From the NCBI RefSeq assembly GCF_002865645.1, contig NW_020194628.1, positions 1,798,001 to 1,862,000 of the forward strand: 64,000 bases of DNA, read 5' to 3'. Below are positions 32,115-43,551 of the stretch, piece after piece. Position 1 is the stretch's first letter; each line of letters opens with the position of its first letter. This DNA comes from Hyaloscypha bicolor E (lineage: Eukaryota > Ascomycota > Leotiomycetes > Helotiales > Hyaloscyphaceae). The notes beneath the pieces were generated by a model, which was not told the DNA's origin, did not search any database, and worked only from the letters and a program-made list of their open reading frames with translations. The position numbers were made by a program, and so were the translations under genes.

Positions 32115-32651
32115 TGTTGCAAATTGATGTTGTAATTGCTCGTATTTCGCGGGGTAGCTTTATAGTGACGATTTGATCCCAATTTCTGAGTTCTAGGATG
32201 AAGGAAGTTGGAGGAGAAAGGCGGGAGGAGGATGGTATTTATTGCAACGTTGATCACAGCCTTTAAGACTGAGATCGATGGCACCTTCCCCTCGTCGTCT
32301 GTGGGTATGCCGAGGTGAAGTGTAGGTAGCCTTCAGCAGCATGTGTCGTTGTCCCACTGTCGCGCTGCTGCCAGGAACGGCAAGCTGCCCCCGTTTTATG
32401 CTTGTCTAGTGCGAGGCTGTGGTGACCAAAGCCTGCGTTTTCACTGGCTGGCGGTGCTGGGGTGGGGAATCCTTGCGATGCGAGACCAGGAGAAATTTCT
32501 GGGGGGAGCGAGCAGCCGTGAATCATACCTCAAAGGGCAAGCACTTCGTCTGAAGGACCGAGGTGACTACGCTTCACTTCTGCAGAGGCATACTAATTGG
32601 GATTGAGTTGATTGGGTTTCAATTGAGCTTGCTTCGCGAGGGTCTGCCAAG
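32115..32651. other. Divergent promoter, calycin-like gene / ILV3
   Basis: Shared 5' region of two divergent genes; no gene inside. Confidence 0.5.
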
Positions 32652-34507
32652 ATGCTTCCACAATTGGGGCGAGGAGCTCTCACGGCGAGAACGGCTGGAA
32701 AATACATGTGAGTCAGCTCCCTCTCTCTACAGACGAAACTGACCTTCTCAGTCGTGGCATTTCATCCTCATCCTCCCGTCTATCATCTCATCATGACGAA
32801 CCAAAGCTCAATAAAGTCTCTGCGGCCATCACGCAACCGAAGTCCCAGGGAGCCTCCCAAGCTATGCTCTACGCAACCGGCATGACAGAAGACTCACTCA
32901 ACAAGGCACAAGTGGGAATCTCGTCAGTATGGTACACTGGGAATCCTTGCAATATGCATCTCCTGGATCTCAACCATCGAGTGAAGGAGGGCGTTGAACG
33001 GGCAGGCTTGGTTGGATACCAGTTTAATACCATCGGAGTCTCGGACGGCATTTCTATGGGCACAAAAGGAATGAGATATTCTCTGCAATCGAGAGATTTG
33101 ATTGCAGATTCCATTGAGACTGTGATGGGCGGTCAATGGTACGATGCCAATATCTCGATTCCAGGATGCGACAAGAATATGCCGGGTGTCATGATGGCGA
33201 TGGGCAGAGTCAATCGCCCGAGCTTGATGGTTTACGGTGGATCGATCAAGCCAGGATGCTCTGTTACGCAAAACAATGCCGACATTGATATTGTTTCCGC
33301 GTTCCAAGCCTATGGTCAATTTATTACGGGGGAGATTTCCGAGGAGACGAGATTTGACATCATCAGACATGCGTGTCCTGGGGAAGGAGCTTGTGGTGGC
33401 ATGTACACGGCCAATACGATGGCCACTGCCATAGAAGTAATGGGCATGTCTCTTCCTGGCTCTTCTTCGAATCCTGCGGCCTCGAAGGCTAAGTACATGG
33501 AATGTCTTGCCGCAGGAGGAGCAATCAGGAAACTGCTGGAGGAAGACATCAAACCAAGCGATATCATGACAAGAAAAGCCTTCGAGAACGCCATGATTGT
33601 CGTAAACATCACTGGGGGCTCGACCAACGCTGTTCTACATCTCATCGCCATCGCTGATAGCGTCGGCATCAAGCTCACCATCGAAGATTTCCAAGCTGTC
33701 TCCGATCGTATTCCCTTCATCTCAGATCTCAAGCCATCTGGTAAATATGTCATGTATGATCTTTATAACATCGGTGGCACACCTGCACTCCTCAAGTTCC
33801 TGCTCAAAGAAGGTATCATCGACGGCTCTGGCATGACCGTCACTGGCAAGACCCTAGCCGAGAACCTTGAAAATGTTCCCGAACTCCCAGCAGATCAACA
33901 GATTATCCGTCCGCTATCAAATCCTATCAAGAAGACCGGTCACATCCAGATCCTACGCGGTTCACTTGCACCAGGCGGATCAGTAGGAAAGATCACTGGA
34001 AAAGAAGGCTTGAGATTCGTCGGCAAAGCAAAATGCTACGATGCTGAGGATGACTTCATCTCCGCCCTCGAACGCGGCGAGATCAAGAAGGGCGAGAAGA
34101 CCGTCGTCGTGATCCGTTACGAAGGACCAAAAGGCGGACCTGGAATGCCCGAGATGCTGAAACCCTCATCTGCAATCATGGGCGCTGGGCTCGGGCAGGA
34201 CGTCGCTTTGATAACCGATGGTCGATTCAGTGGTGGAAGCCACGGCTTCTTGATCGGGCACATTGTTCCTGAGGCTCAAGAAGGTGGCCCCATTGGACTG
34301 GTGAGAGATGGGGATGAGGTTATCATCGATGCGGAGAAGAGGGTGCTCGATCTGAATGTGCCTGAGGAGGAACTGGTGGAGCGCAGAAAGGAGTTTGTGC
34401 CTAAGCCGTTGAAGTATAAGAAGGGCACATTAGCGAAGTATGCGAGGTTAGTGAGTGATGCTAGCCATGGGTGTATTACGGACGGAGAGGTTGTGCCGGA
34501 AGCATGA
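32652..34507 (+). CDS. ILV3: Dihydroxy-acid dehydratase, mitochondrial
   Basis: Predicted 603 residues from exons 32652-32707 and 32752-34507 (44-bp intron, GTGAGT, CTGAC, CAG). It dehydrates 2,3-dihydroxy-isovalerate and dihydroxy-methylvalerate, the third common step of valine/isoleucine synthesis (and leucine/pantothenate precursors), using an iron-sulfur cluster and Mg2+. Family signatures are [54 protein letters not shown] and [15 protein letters not shown]. The first 30 residues are Arg/Ser-rich with few acids ([14 protein letters not shown]...), a mitochondrial targeting peptide. A TGAGTCA (Gcn4/Cpc1 core) overlaps the intron donor. Confidence 0.97.
32709..32715. promoter_or_regulatory. 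TGAGTCA Gcn4/Cpc1 core site in ILV3 intron 1
   Basis: Perfect palindromic TGASTCA core, overlapping the 5' splice site of ILV3 intron 1. This is the general amino-acid control site known from fungal biosynthetic genes; its intronic location makes function uncertain. Confidence 0.35.
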
Positions 34508-35375
34508 ACCTCTTCAAATATTTCGGAAACACAAATTTGGGGTGTAGATATGGACAAAATTGATGGTGAATACCTAGGCAGGCGGTGAATAAAAAGCTCT
34601 TCCTTCCCCCATTCCCAAGCTTGCTTCAAAAGAATTGTTGCACATCGCATCAATGTTCCAGACTTTCTAGGACAATGAAACTACTTGTTATTTCTGTGTC
34701 TTCGGTGATTGATATTTTAGGGTGAATAGGAAGTGGGCAGCGCCTATGTGATTACAATAAGCGATTTTCCGGTAGTAGTGCCTGGGAGGTCAGGAGCTTC
34801 TTCACCAGCCGAAGTGAGCAGGTGTTCCGTCAGTGAGTGCTAGGAACGGTGCAACTGCAGTCCTGGAAGCGCACGGGGTAAGGCTTGGACTGCTTGTGAA
34901 GCAGAAGCACCGAGATGATAATTATGGCGCGTGATGAAGTTGAGATGACCAGATCCAGAGTATTCCGTTCTCATAAATAGGAGATGGGCTGACTTCCTAT
35001 TGCATTATCGAGTTCCAGTGTTTGTAGACTTTTCTTTTCGGCTTTTTGTGGCTAAGCGAGGGAAGATCTGGTCCTCTCTCCTTTCCCTTCCCCCTCGCTG
35101 GTCTCGCTAAAGAATGGAGTTCATTTGGAGCAATAGAAACATAGCTTACGCGAAAGCACCGGTCACTGCATTCTGTATGGAGCATGCATATATGATCCAT
35201 GAGACTCTCCGATTGCAATGGGTACCCACATCGAGAACAAACAGCTGGCGCCAATGGAAGGAGGGTCTGATGAACGCTTCATTAATCTATACACCAGCTG
35301 AATTCCGGCCGGGGAATAATTTCTCTAAACCAGAACAAATACAAAAGCAACAACTCCGCGAAAGAGGAACAGAAA
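34508..35375. other. Intergenic between convergent ILV3 and cutinase
   Basis: Bases 34635-34680 carry one copy of a dispersed repeat found in tandem at 49803-50030. No gene was recognised. Confidence 0.5.
34635..34680 (+). repeat. Single copy of the 49.8-kb tandem repeat
   Basis: Closely resembles the third tandem copy at 49979-50030: ttgttgca-tat/cac-c-catcaatgttccaga, followed by ttcctag or ttctag. Confidence 0.6.
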
Positions 35376-36259
35376 TCACGCTTTCGTCGAGTTCAACATC
35401 CCTGCCGCCTTAGCAACGAAATTCGCAGCCTCCGTTGCGTTTTGTGAATACTGTTCAAGGTCGTCAGCAAATGTAGAATTGTGGGCAGGGAGGGAGAGCG
35501 GCTGTACAGTGAGATGAGGCTGCAAGACTTGATCGCCATGTTGGCAGATGTTATCTCCCGTGTGGCAAATCACCAACGTTTTCGCCGCAGAGACCCCAGC
35601 TACAGCTGTTCCGTTGTTTGGATCACCGAAGATAACCACTTCATATGTCGTTAGCTAAGTCCTGTTCCAAGGTGACATGGAAAGGGGGGGGAGGAGGGGG
35701 GAGATAGGAGGAGGGTCTTTACCAGAGCTAACAGCAGCAGCAGTTGATGCATTTAGCATATTCGCCGCATTATGCACAAGCTGTCCACCTTGACTATACC
35801 CACTAATAACTACCTTCGTATTTGGGCAATTGGTTTGCGCCTGGCCGACGAGTTGAGCCATCAATTTACTTCCATTGGCATCACCACCCGCCAGGAAGCC
35901 TTGCACGGATGCGGGATATGTGACGCCTTGGACCGCGAGGTTGTCTATCCCTACTACGGTCGCGAGGGCAGCGAAGAAGGGTGGACCGGTGAGGGTCCCC
36001 ACGTTTCCTTGTTCTGTTGTCTGTTGGGAGAAGACTTGATGCACTGCTTGTGAGGGGTGAGAGGAGGAGAGGTTATCCAGATGGACATGGATGAGCGTTA
36101 ACTTACACCCCGAGCGAACACGACGGTCATCGCTTTGCAGCCTGCTCCATCTGCCAAGTCGTTCTCGGTCGTCGATGAGCCGAGTGTGCCTGTACTGTTT
36201 GTTGTTGCTGCAGACATGAACGGCACAGAGAGCAAGAGAAGGTTGAGTGAGGAACGCAT
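35376..36259 (-). CDS. Secreted cutinase (CE5)
   Basis: Predicted 237 residues from exons 36259-36107, 36020-35723 and 35638-35376 (introns 86 and 84 bp; the second has a GCTAAC branch but an AAG acceptor). Signal peptide MRSSLNLLLLSVPFMSA. The alpha/beta-hydrolase nucleophile is in ISGYSQGGQ (Ser127), acid Asp179 in CHTGDNIC, and His192 in LQPHL; the D-to-H spacing of 13 equals that of the classical Fusarium enzyme. FARGTTEQGNVGTLTGPPFF is the family N-terminal block. The enzyme hydrolyses cutin or related polyesters outside the cell. Several N-glycosylation sequons occur (NGT, NST, NAT). Its expression is typically substrate-induced, which cannot be seen here. Confidence 0.92.
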
Positions 36260-36357
36260 TTTGGGAACTGGCCGCAAACAACAAATGAAATTTTAGAATG
36301 GGACAGATGATCTGCAGTATAAACTTAGGAGATCGACGTGGGAGAAGGGACGAAGAT

Positions 36358-36364
36358 CTATATA
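36358..36364 (-). promoter_or_regulatory. Candidate TATA box of the cutinase gene
   Basis: CATATATAGA on the minus strand, about 100 bases upstream of the ATG at 36259. Confidence 0.4.
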
Positions 36365-38960
36365 TGCGTCCTTTCGCGGACTCGCGACTCTTTCCAGCTG
36401 GAAGCTTGCCCACGACATATTTTGCGACCAATGATGTGAAAATTCCTGCGCAACATATACCGGTATGAGTTTGGAGAATACACAAGGGAAAAGTTGCGAT
36501 TGGGCGCGAGATTAGTGAGGGTGGTTGCGATTGGAGGCACTGGAAACGTCTGAAGCACTCGCTTTGGATAACGGCGTCGTCGTCTGATGTTTGAAACATA
36601 TTCGATAATTTGAGAGATGTATCCGAGGCAGGTAACCGTGCAGGGCGAGATGGCTTGATAGTTCGGTAACACCGGTTCGACGCAATTTTCTTAGACTGGA
36701 GATTCTTGATGTTAGATCAAGTTTTTTATGCTTCAATCGCGAGGAACGACGCGGTGATGTGAAACCCCTGGGCTGGTCCGACATGATGAACAGATTTGCA
36801 GCTGAAAGTCCGAGGCAGCCCAATTTTCGCAGCCCACCTCGGTCTCTTTACTGCTCTGAAAGTACTCCAAATGTGATAATGATGGCGAGATCTCATATAT
36901 CTGGGTAACAGGTGACGGGAGCTTTAAGTCACGAGCTTGATACTCCTATTCGGGCCTCGCTTCGGAAGCGCGACCTGGGTTGGTCTTAAGATCGATTACG
37001 GTTATCACCCCAATTAAAAAAAGCATTTATAAGAATCTTCGATGGCCTTCAAGTCCTTGCCGGCGGAAGCGATATGCAACAAAATTGACGATTCCTTTGG
37101 CCTGGATAGCCAGACTTGATAGGTCCAATATGGAACAAAGAGTCCACGGTTACGTGTCTCCATTTGTAAACAAAGACAAGCGAAAGAAACCCTCAGAACA
37201 ATTACATGCATGAAATTTTCTTTAAAACAGAAGTTGAGAATAGGGTCATATGTGCCAGTACTTTAAGCACAAGATTTTCCTCTAAACGTTAGCCTCGCCG
37301 CATATTGGCTTTCTCCTCACTCTACAACGCAATCACCAATTAAAAGTAGCAACCTTCGATCAATCAACAGTTAGGCGCTTAATCTCTACTCAAGCATCCA
37401 CCATGGCAATCGGAAGCAATAAATCTAAATTCAACGGCAAGAAGGACCAAGATGTTGAGCATAAGGAGGGGGTGGATTAGGAAATCTCTTCTTTACTCAA
37501 GTGAGGTTAGGCTAAAACAAAGGCTTCACTCTTTCTCTGTGCCCCGTTTTCTTTATTCAAGTTTCCCTATCTTTCTATTGGAAGACAATTAAAAAGGTGT
37601 ACTAGAACGACCAAAACCCATTTTTTCTTTGTAATATTGTACAAATTTCCCTTTCTTGGATAAATTAACAATCGAGTGATATGTTATTGTTCGGGTTGGT
37701 CCTTGCCAAGTGCGATACATTTTGAAAATTGAAGGTTAAACACTGAGAGGTTAGGATTTAGCTCGTTCGGATTACTCAAGGATAATTCTGCAAACTAGCG
37801 AGCTTTGGCTGTGGTGAAGCAATGATACAAGGCCAGTGGACCGTCTCAACTGCAGAGGAGCGAGGAGTGAAGTCGTGTGAGTGAAGAAGCAGACGTGATC
37901 GATGTCCGGGAAAGTGATGATCAACGAGATAGAGATAGAATTTATAGCGAAAGAGTCTCCAACAGCCCGTTGCCTTAGGTAAACATGTAATTTCAGTGTT
38001 TCGTTGAGCTAACAATTGCGGTCGATTTGGGAAAGGGGCACAAGTTTCAGGACACCAGGGGAATGATGCCCTTGCACGTGACTTCTAAAAAGAGCCAAGT
38101 CTCGAAATGTACTTTTCTCAACCTTCACCTACACCACAATCCTAGGAATGAACGCTCTTCTCGGACTGTCTTCACCCCTTTGTACGCAGCTTTCGCTCAT
38201 GCTGTGTTCGGCCTCTTGTAGGACTGTCGCATTGCTCTAGGATTATGGAGGTACAATTACTGTTCCTGAACCCAACTTGCCCCCATCGAGTCACCGTCTA
38301 CTGCCTGCCGGCCTATCCACTGCTCCCGTCGCAGCCTTAAATTACGATCTCTCGATGAGACTGGGCTTGGCAACGCTCAATAATCATTCTTCCCGGTCCC
38401 TGGGACTTGACACGTCAGTCGGTGAGTCGGAGTCGGAGAGTGCTCAAGGCTGCAGTGCAGGCAGTGCAGGCAGTGCAGACCTCCTGGTCAAAGCTGAGAC
38501 CTTCACAACGAGTGTGCGGCTGAGATTACAAGCCCCATTTTCATCTCTAATCCAGGTGGTTTGAAATCACCCCACGGAATGGATCCTGGCGTGTCTCGTG
38601 CAACCTCAAGGCTCTGTTCCTTTGGTTGAGCGGGGTGCGGATCGGAAGCCCCCAAATTTCCAGCGAATAGCCTCGATGCTCCCACATACCTTGCGGAGGC
38701 AAGATGCAAGTAAGGCAAACACCGTGGAGGCTCACGGCCAGTGTCAGCCTGTCGCTGCCTGCCCAGCTGAGGGAGCAGGGAATGCTTGAGCTGGCCGATG
38801 ACACACAAGACGCAAGGCTGGCGCTCACGCCGATTATAACCTTAGTCCATATCCCCAAGTGGGTATTCTGCCTACGGCGCGCACGGTTTCTTCTTTGCTA
38901 TCGTCTTGCCACTGATATTTTCTATTGTCAACAACCTTGATATCTAGCTGTGCTGAGAAG
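36365..38960. other. 2.6-kb gene-poor region
   Basis: No supported gene apart from a 25-codon frame at 37403. It contains three copies of cagtgcagg-like 9-10-mers (38453-38482). The rest shows no domains on either strand. Confidence 0.5.
37403..37480 (+). other. 25-codon frame with strong start context (doubtful)
   Basis: The ATG lies in ccaccATGG, an ideal fungal start context, followed by 25 charged codons and a TAG. It could be a microprotein, the remnant first exon of a lost gene, or chance. No family is recognised. Confidence 0.15.
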
Positions 38961-41900
38961 ATGTCTTCGGACGTCGAAACGAGCGACTCGGAGCGGGACA
39001 GAAGCAAACCACCCCCAGCACCTTTCTCCAGCAGCAAATCGAAGTCCAAGAAGAAACGAAAGCCTCTCCCACCCCAAGAGACCATCAACAAGATATGGTC
39101 ACGCTTTTCGGCGCAGAAGTTCAGCAAGGCGACAGTTATCCTTCCTTTCGCATCTCAGTCTGCACAAAACCGCGATGCATCCAAACCTCCGAAACCTCCC
39201 CAACCCGAGCGAAACAACCTTCTCGTCTCCGAAGATTACGAAAGAGCCGTGCAAGAATGCCGGGCGAGGGTCAAGAAACTTATAAAGGAATGCAAGGTAC
39301 GATGGGGAGAAAGTCTTTTTCATGGGGGAATCTGCTAAGCTAATATATCGCAGAGAGTTAATATGCGCTACCGCGATCCGGACTTTGATATTGATTGGGA
39401 TTTGAAATGGGGGAAAGGATATTGCCTCAACAGCCTTGGAGACAATAAGTTTGAAATCGATGGACCAGCTTTTTCCAACCCGACATCGAACTCCCCCAAA
39501 GCTGTGAAGAGGGTTCACGAAATATTCGACAAGCCCACTTTCTTAAAGGATAAGGTCGTACCTAGCGATGTCAAGCAGGGGTCTATAGGAGACTGTTGGC
39601 TGATGGCTAGTTTGACGGCGCTGGCGAATATGGATATTGGAATCAACCGGATCTGCGTTGAATGGGACACCAAAATTGGCATATACGGTTTCGTATTTCA
39701 CCGAGACGGCGAGTGGATCCAAGTTATCATCGATGATAAACTCTACTTGAAATCACCGGATTGGGACTCGCCATCCGTCCAGCGCCATCTATTAGAACAG
39801 ACTGATAGAGAGGACGTTGAGACAGAGTATCGGAAGACTTATCAGACAGGATCTCAGTCCTTGTTTTTCGCCCATTGCCGAGATTCAAACGAAACTTGGC
39901 TGCCTCTACTTGAGAAGGCTTATGCCAAAGCTCACGGAGATTATTCTAGCTTGAATGGTGGATGGATTGGGTATGGACAGAAGTGGCCTCCTTTGTTTGA
40001 AACTTGCTGACTTCCTTTAGTGAAGGGGTCGAGGACCTTACTGGCGGAGTAACGACCGAGCTGTTAACATCCGATATCCTGGATAGGGATGAATTTTGGG
40101 ACAATGAGATTGTGAAAGTCAACAAAGAATTTCTCTTCGGTTGCTCAACTGGCCTCCTCGATGGAGGATACGGCAGCAGAGATGGTATATCCGAATGCCA
40201 TGCCTACGTCATTATGGAGGCTCGAAAGTTGTCAACTGGACAACGATTACTCAAACTTCGCAATCCGTGGGGGAAGGGAAAGAAAGGGAATTGGGAAGGA
40301 GCTTGGTCCGATGGGAGCAAGGAATTTACCCCGGAAGCCCAACGGGAACTGAACCATAAGTTCGGTAATGACAGCGTATTCTGGATCTCGTACGAAGATC
40401 TTCTACGCAAATATCAGCACTTCGATCGGACTCGACTCTTCATGGACTGTCCCAATTGGCGAATAACCCAGAAATGGATTAGCGTCGACGTACCTTGGAA
40501 GGCCGAGTTCGAGCAAAAGTTCAAGATCGTATTGATGAAGGAATCGCCTGTCGTACTGGTATTAAGTCAACTTGACGACCGCTATTTTGAAGGCTTGCAA
40601 GGACAGTACACGTTCAGACTACAGTTCCGACTCCACGAAGTAAACTCGCCTGGAGAGGATGACTACATTGTTCGAAGCCACGGCAATTACTTGATGGAGC
40701 GAAGCGTCGTCACAGAGCTTAAGAGCTTGAAAGCTGGCACATATACGGTCTTTGTCATGGTGGTGGCTGATCGAAACACAAGCCGGTCCGCAGTGGAGGA
40801 CATTGTGAAATCGCAGTGTCGGAGAAGAGTCGACAATGAAAAGCTGGCTCAGGTGGGCATGTCATATGATATTGCTCACAACAAGGGTGCGGCATATACG
40901 ACGTCGAAAGCAGCTGCTAGAAAAGCCCATAACAAGGTCAAGGCTCGAGAGTCTAGAATCGCGACGAGGAGAAAGAACTGGGAGCGGAGACAGCTTAGCC
41001 GCGAGATTGTAAGGAAGCAAGACAAGAAGAACCGAGAGAAGCGCGAGCAGAAAGAAGCGAAGAATGTGGCCGAGGCTAAAGCCAAGGAGGAGAAGGAGCC
41101 GAAAGACAAAGCTATCCAAACGGATGATATCAAAGAAGTGGCTCTTGAAATGGAGGACAAGGGAATACAAACTGAGGACCGAAGCGCATCGAGCGCCGAG
41201 TCCGACAAGACGGCTATCCCGCCAATATTAGAGGCAGCGAACGAGACCGATAAAGGGGTCCAGACCGACTACTTCTCCGCGTCCGAGTCTCCAGATACTC
41301 CCGAGACACCAAAAAGCAGCTCAGTTGCAGGCTCCACAAGCCCGGTAACTCGAATTCCGCGAATGTATCATGGAGGTCCGCCTCCTCCCCCGCCTCCACA
41401 ATACAGATCCGGTCGGAAGGGATCCGTACCCGGTTATACCCGTGGAGCTTCTCAACGCCAGCAGTACATTATTTCGGATGGCGAGTCCAGTGCCAGTCCG
41501 ATATCTGACTTCGATGATATGTACAGCGACGATGACCCCACGTTGAAGCCCAGAACTATCAACACTACGGGTGCCTTACCCAAGTCGAAGGGCAAAGATT
41601 CCGATGATGAAGATGGACCTGAGCCTTGGAATGCTGTTTGCATCGTGGGATTCAGAGTGTACAGCAAGGATGAACACTTAGAAGTACGGATTTCTGAGGA
41701 TGGTGATGATGAAACCGAGATGGGAGAAACTTTGGCCCGAGAAGATGAAGGTGGTGAAGCTGACGTTGAAGATGGCGGAGATGAGGTGAAAAGTGGAGAG
41801 AAAGATGGCAAAAAGGATGATGAGAATATCCCCGAAACCAAGGTCGATAAATCGGACGAAAGCAGTCTGCCTATTAAGGCAAAAGAAGATGAACGACTCA

Positions 41901-42067
41901 TCTTGGTCGACGACGAGAAGAAAGCTCTTGCACTGGGCGCTGCAGAAACCTCCGCCACTACTGAGAATAATTTCGAAGCGGAAGTCGGCAAAACAGCACC
42001 TGTCGAAGAAATATCGACAGTGGCAGCGAGTAAGGAGAAAGAAAAGCAGGCTACTGCAGCTTCGTGA
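38961..42067 (+). CDS. Calpain-family cysteine protease with long disordered tail
   Basis: Predicted 999 residues from exons 38961-39296, 39354-39970 and 40021-42067 (57- and 50-bp introns; phases agree). The C2 peptidase core is complete: Cys193 in GSIGDCWLMASL, His378 in ECHAYVIM and Asn399 in LRNPWG, with GEGVEDLTGGV and DSVFWISYEDLL. A C2-like beta-sandwich region follows (about 460-600). From about 600 on the tail is charged and disordered: a basic coiled segment, three IQTD/IQTE/VQTD motifs at 681, 698 and 729, a poly-Pro run, and an acidic C terminus. No EF hands are seen, so it is a non-classical calpain. It is larger than the PalB/Rim13 type and lacks an obvious MIT domain. Confidence 0.9.
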
Positions 42068-42460
42068 GGGTTTCTCTGGATTTCGTCGCTGGTGTTTGGG
42101 ATACTCTACTCAATTGTAGCAGGACTACGCTTCTCAATTTGGATGTCTGTTACGAAGTCATGACGTCTATGTAAGGTAAAGACTGATACGAGCGTGTGAT
42201 CTGTACTTCATTCACCCCAAGTTTAATACCAATTTTGTCTTTATTCATCCGACTTGCAAATCGACAGATGTGGAGACGTGTGGAGCCGCAAGGGTCTTGT
42301 TGCAGCGGCTATACTTATTCCCGCCAATTTCAGCCCTACTGGGCAGGAAGAGGTATTTTTGTGCACCTTACCCCTCAGAAAGGGAACCTTTCAACTTCCT
42401 GGTTTTATTTCGTGTTCACTTTCTTTCTCTTATCCCACATGTTCATCGAACAAATGTTGC
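42068..42460. other. Intergenic
   Basis: 3' flank of calpain and 5' UTR/promoter of the SDR. No feature was recognised. Confidence 0.5.
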
Positions 42461-43376
42461 ATGGATCAAGCCTCAATCCTTAGCATGTTCTCCCTGGTCG
42501 GGCAGACAGCACTCATCACAGGTGGAACACGAGGCATTGGTCAAGCCATGGCTTTGGCACTGGCAGAAGTCGGTGCAGATATCATTCTTGTGCAAGTGCG
42601 GGGTCCCTTCTTGAGAACTTTATGCCTGGTCGTCGCTAATATTGGAGAAGCGCGATGTCGAGAATCTCGAGACGAAAAAGGCGGTTGAGGCTCTTGGCCG
42701 CAAAGCAACAGTCTACACAGCTGATCTCTCATCGCAGCCATCAGTAGCAGGCATCGTACCGGCTGTGTTGAAGGATGGTCATTCTATTCAGATCCTCATT
42801 AATTGTGCTGGAATTAACAAGCGGCATCCCAGTCATCAGTTCCCCGACAGTGACTTGAATGAAGTAGGTTCTTGGTTCTTTGGAAACGAGGAGATGAGTT
42901 CTACTAACGCCAGAAAGGTTATGCAAGTAAACCTCAACGCCACATTCTCTCTCTGCCGCGACGTCGGCGCCCACATGCTCTCCCAACCCCTCCCCGCCTC
43001 CGGCCGCCGCGGTAGCATCCTCAACTTCGGCTCCCTGCTCTCCTTCCAAGGCGGTCTTAACGTTGCCGTCTACGCCGCTTCCAAAGGCGCTATAGCCCAG
43101 CTCACGAAGGCGCTCAGCAATGAATGGGCGGGCCAGGGTATCACGGTTAATGCTATCGCGCCGGGATATGTGGTTACGGATATGAACGAGAGTTTGTTGA
43201 AGAATGAGGAGCGGTTGAGGAGTATTAATGAGAGGATTCCGGCTGGGAGATGGGGAGAGGTTGGGGATTTTAAGGCGGCGGCTGTGTTTTTGTGTGGGAG
43301 TGGGGGGAGTTATGTTACGGACATGTTTTGGCCATTGATGGTGGGTGGCTTGCGAGGTAGATTTGCTGTGGTTTGA
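42461..43376 (+). CDS. KduD-like SDR with frameshifted C terminus
   Basis: Exons 42461-42595, 42651-42863 and 42918-43376 (introns 55 and 54 bp). Like 2-deoxy-D-gluconate 3-dehydrogenase: [19 protein letters not shown] (NAD site), INCAGINKR, the catalytic serine in LNFGSLLSF, the [11 protein letters not shown] block with Tyr and Lys, and [12 protein letters not shown]. Everything is normal up to SYVT at about 43318. After that, the frame as given runs [10 protein letters not shown] to a stop at 43374-43376. The +1 frame from the same point reads [13 protein letters not shown] and stops at 43360, exactly the expected SDR ending. So one base is missing near 43316-43320: a real mutation or a sequencing/assembly error. 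The new tail loses the conserved DGG/W end, which may impair the enzyme. Confidence 0.85.
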
Positions 43377-43551
43377 AGGAGAGAGAAATTGGGTTGTATT
43401 TGAAGTTTAAGGCTAATTTGAAGAATATTAATGAAGACATTATTTCAAACCATTCCGTTAAGAGACATGAAAACAGGATATCATAAGTCTGTTCCCACAA
43501 AAGACTTACGAGCCGAAGTCTCGAAGTCTCGTTCACTCTCTCCTGACCTCC

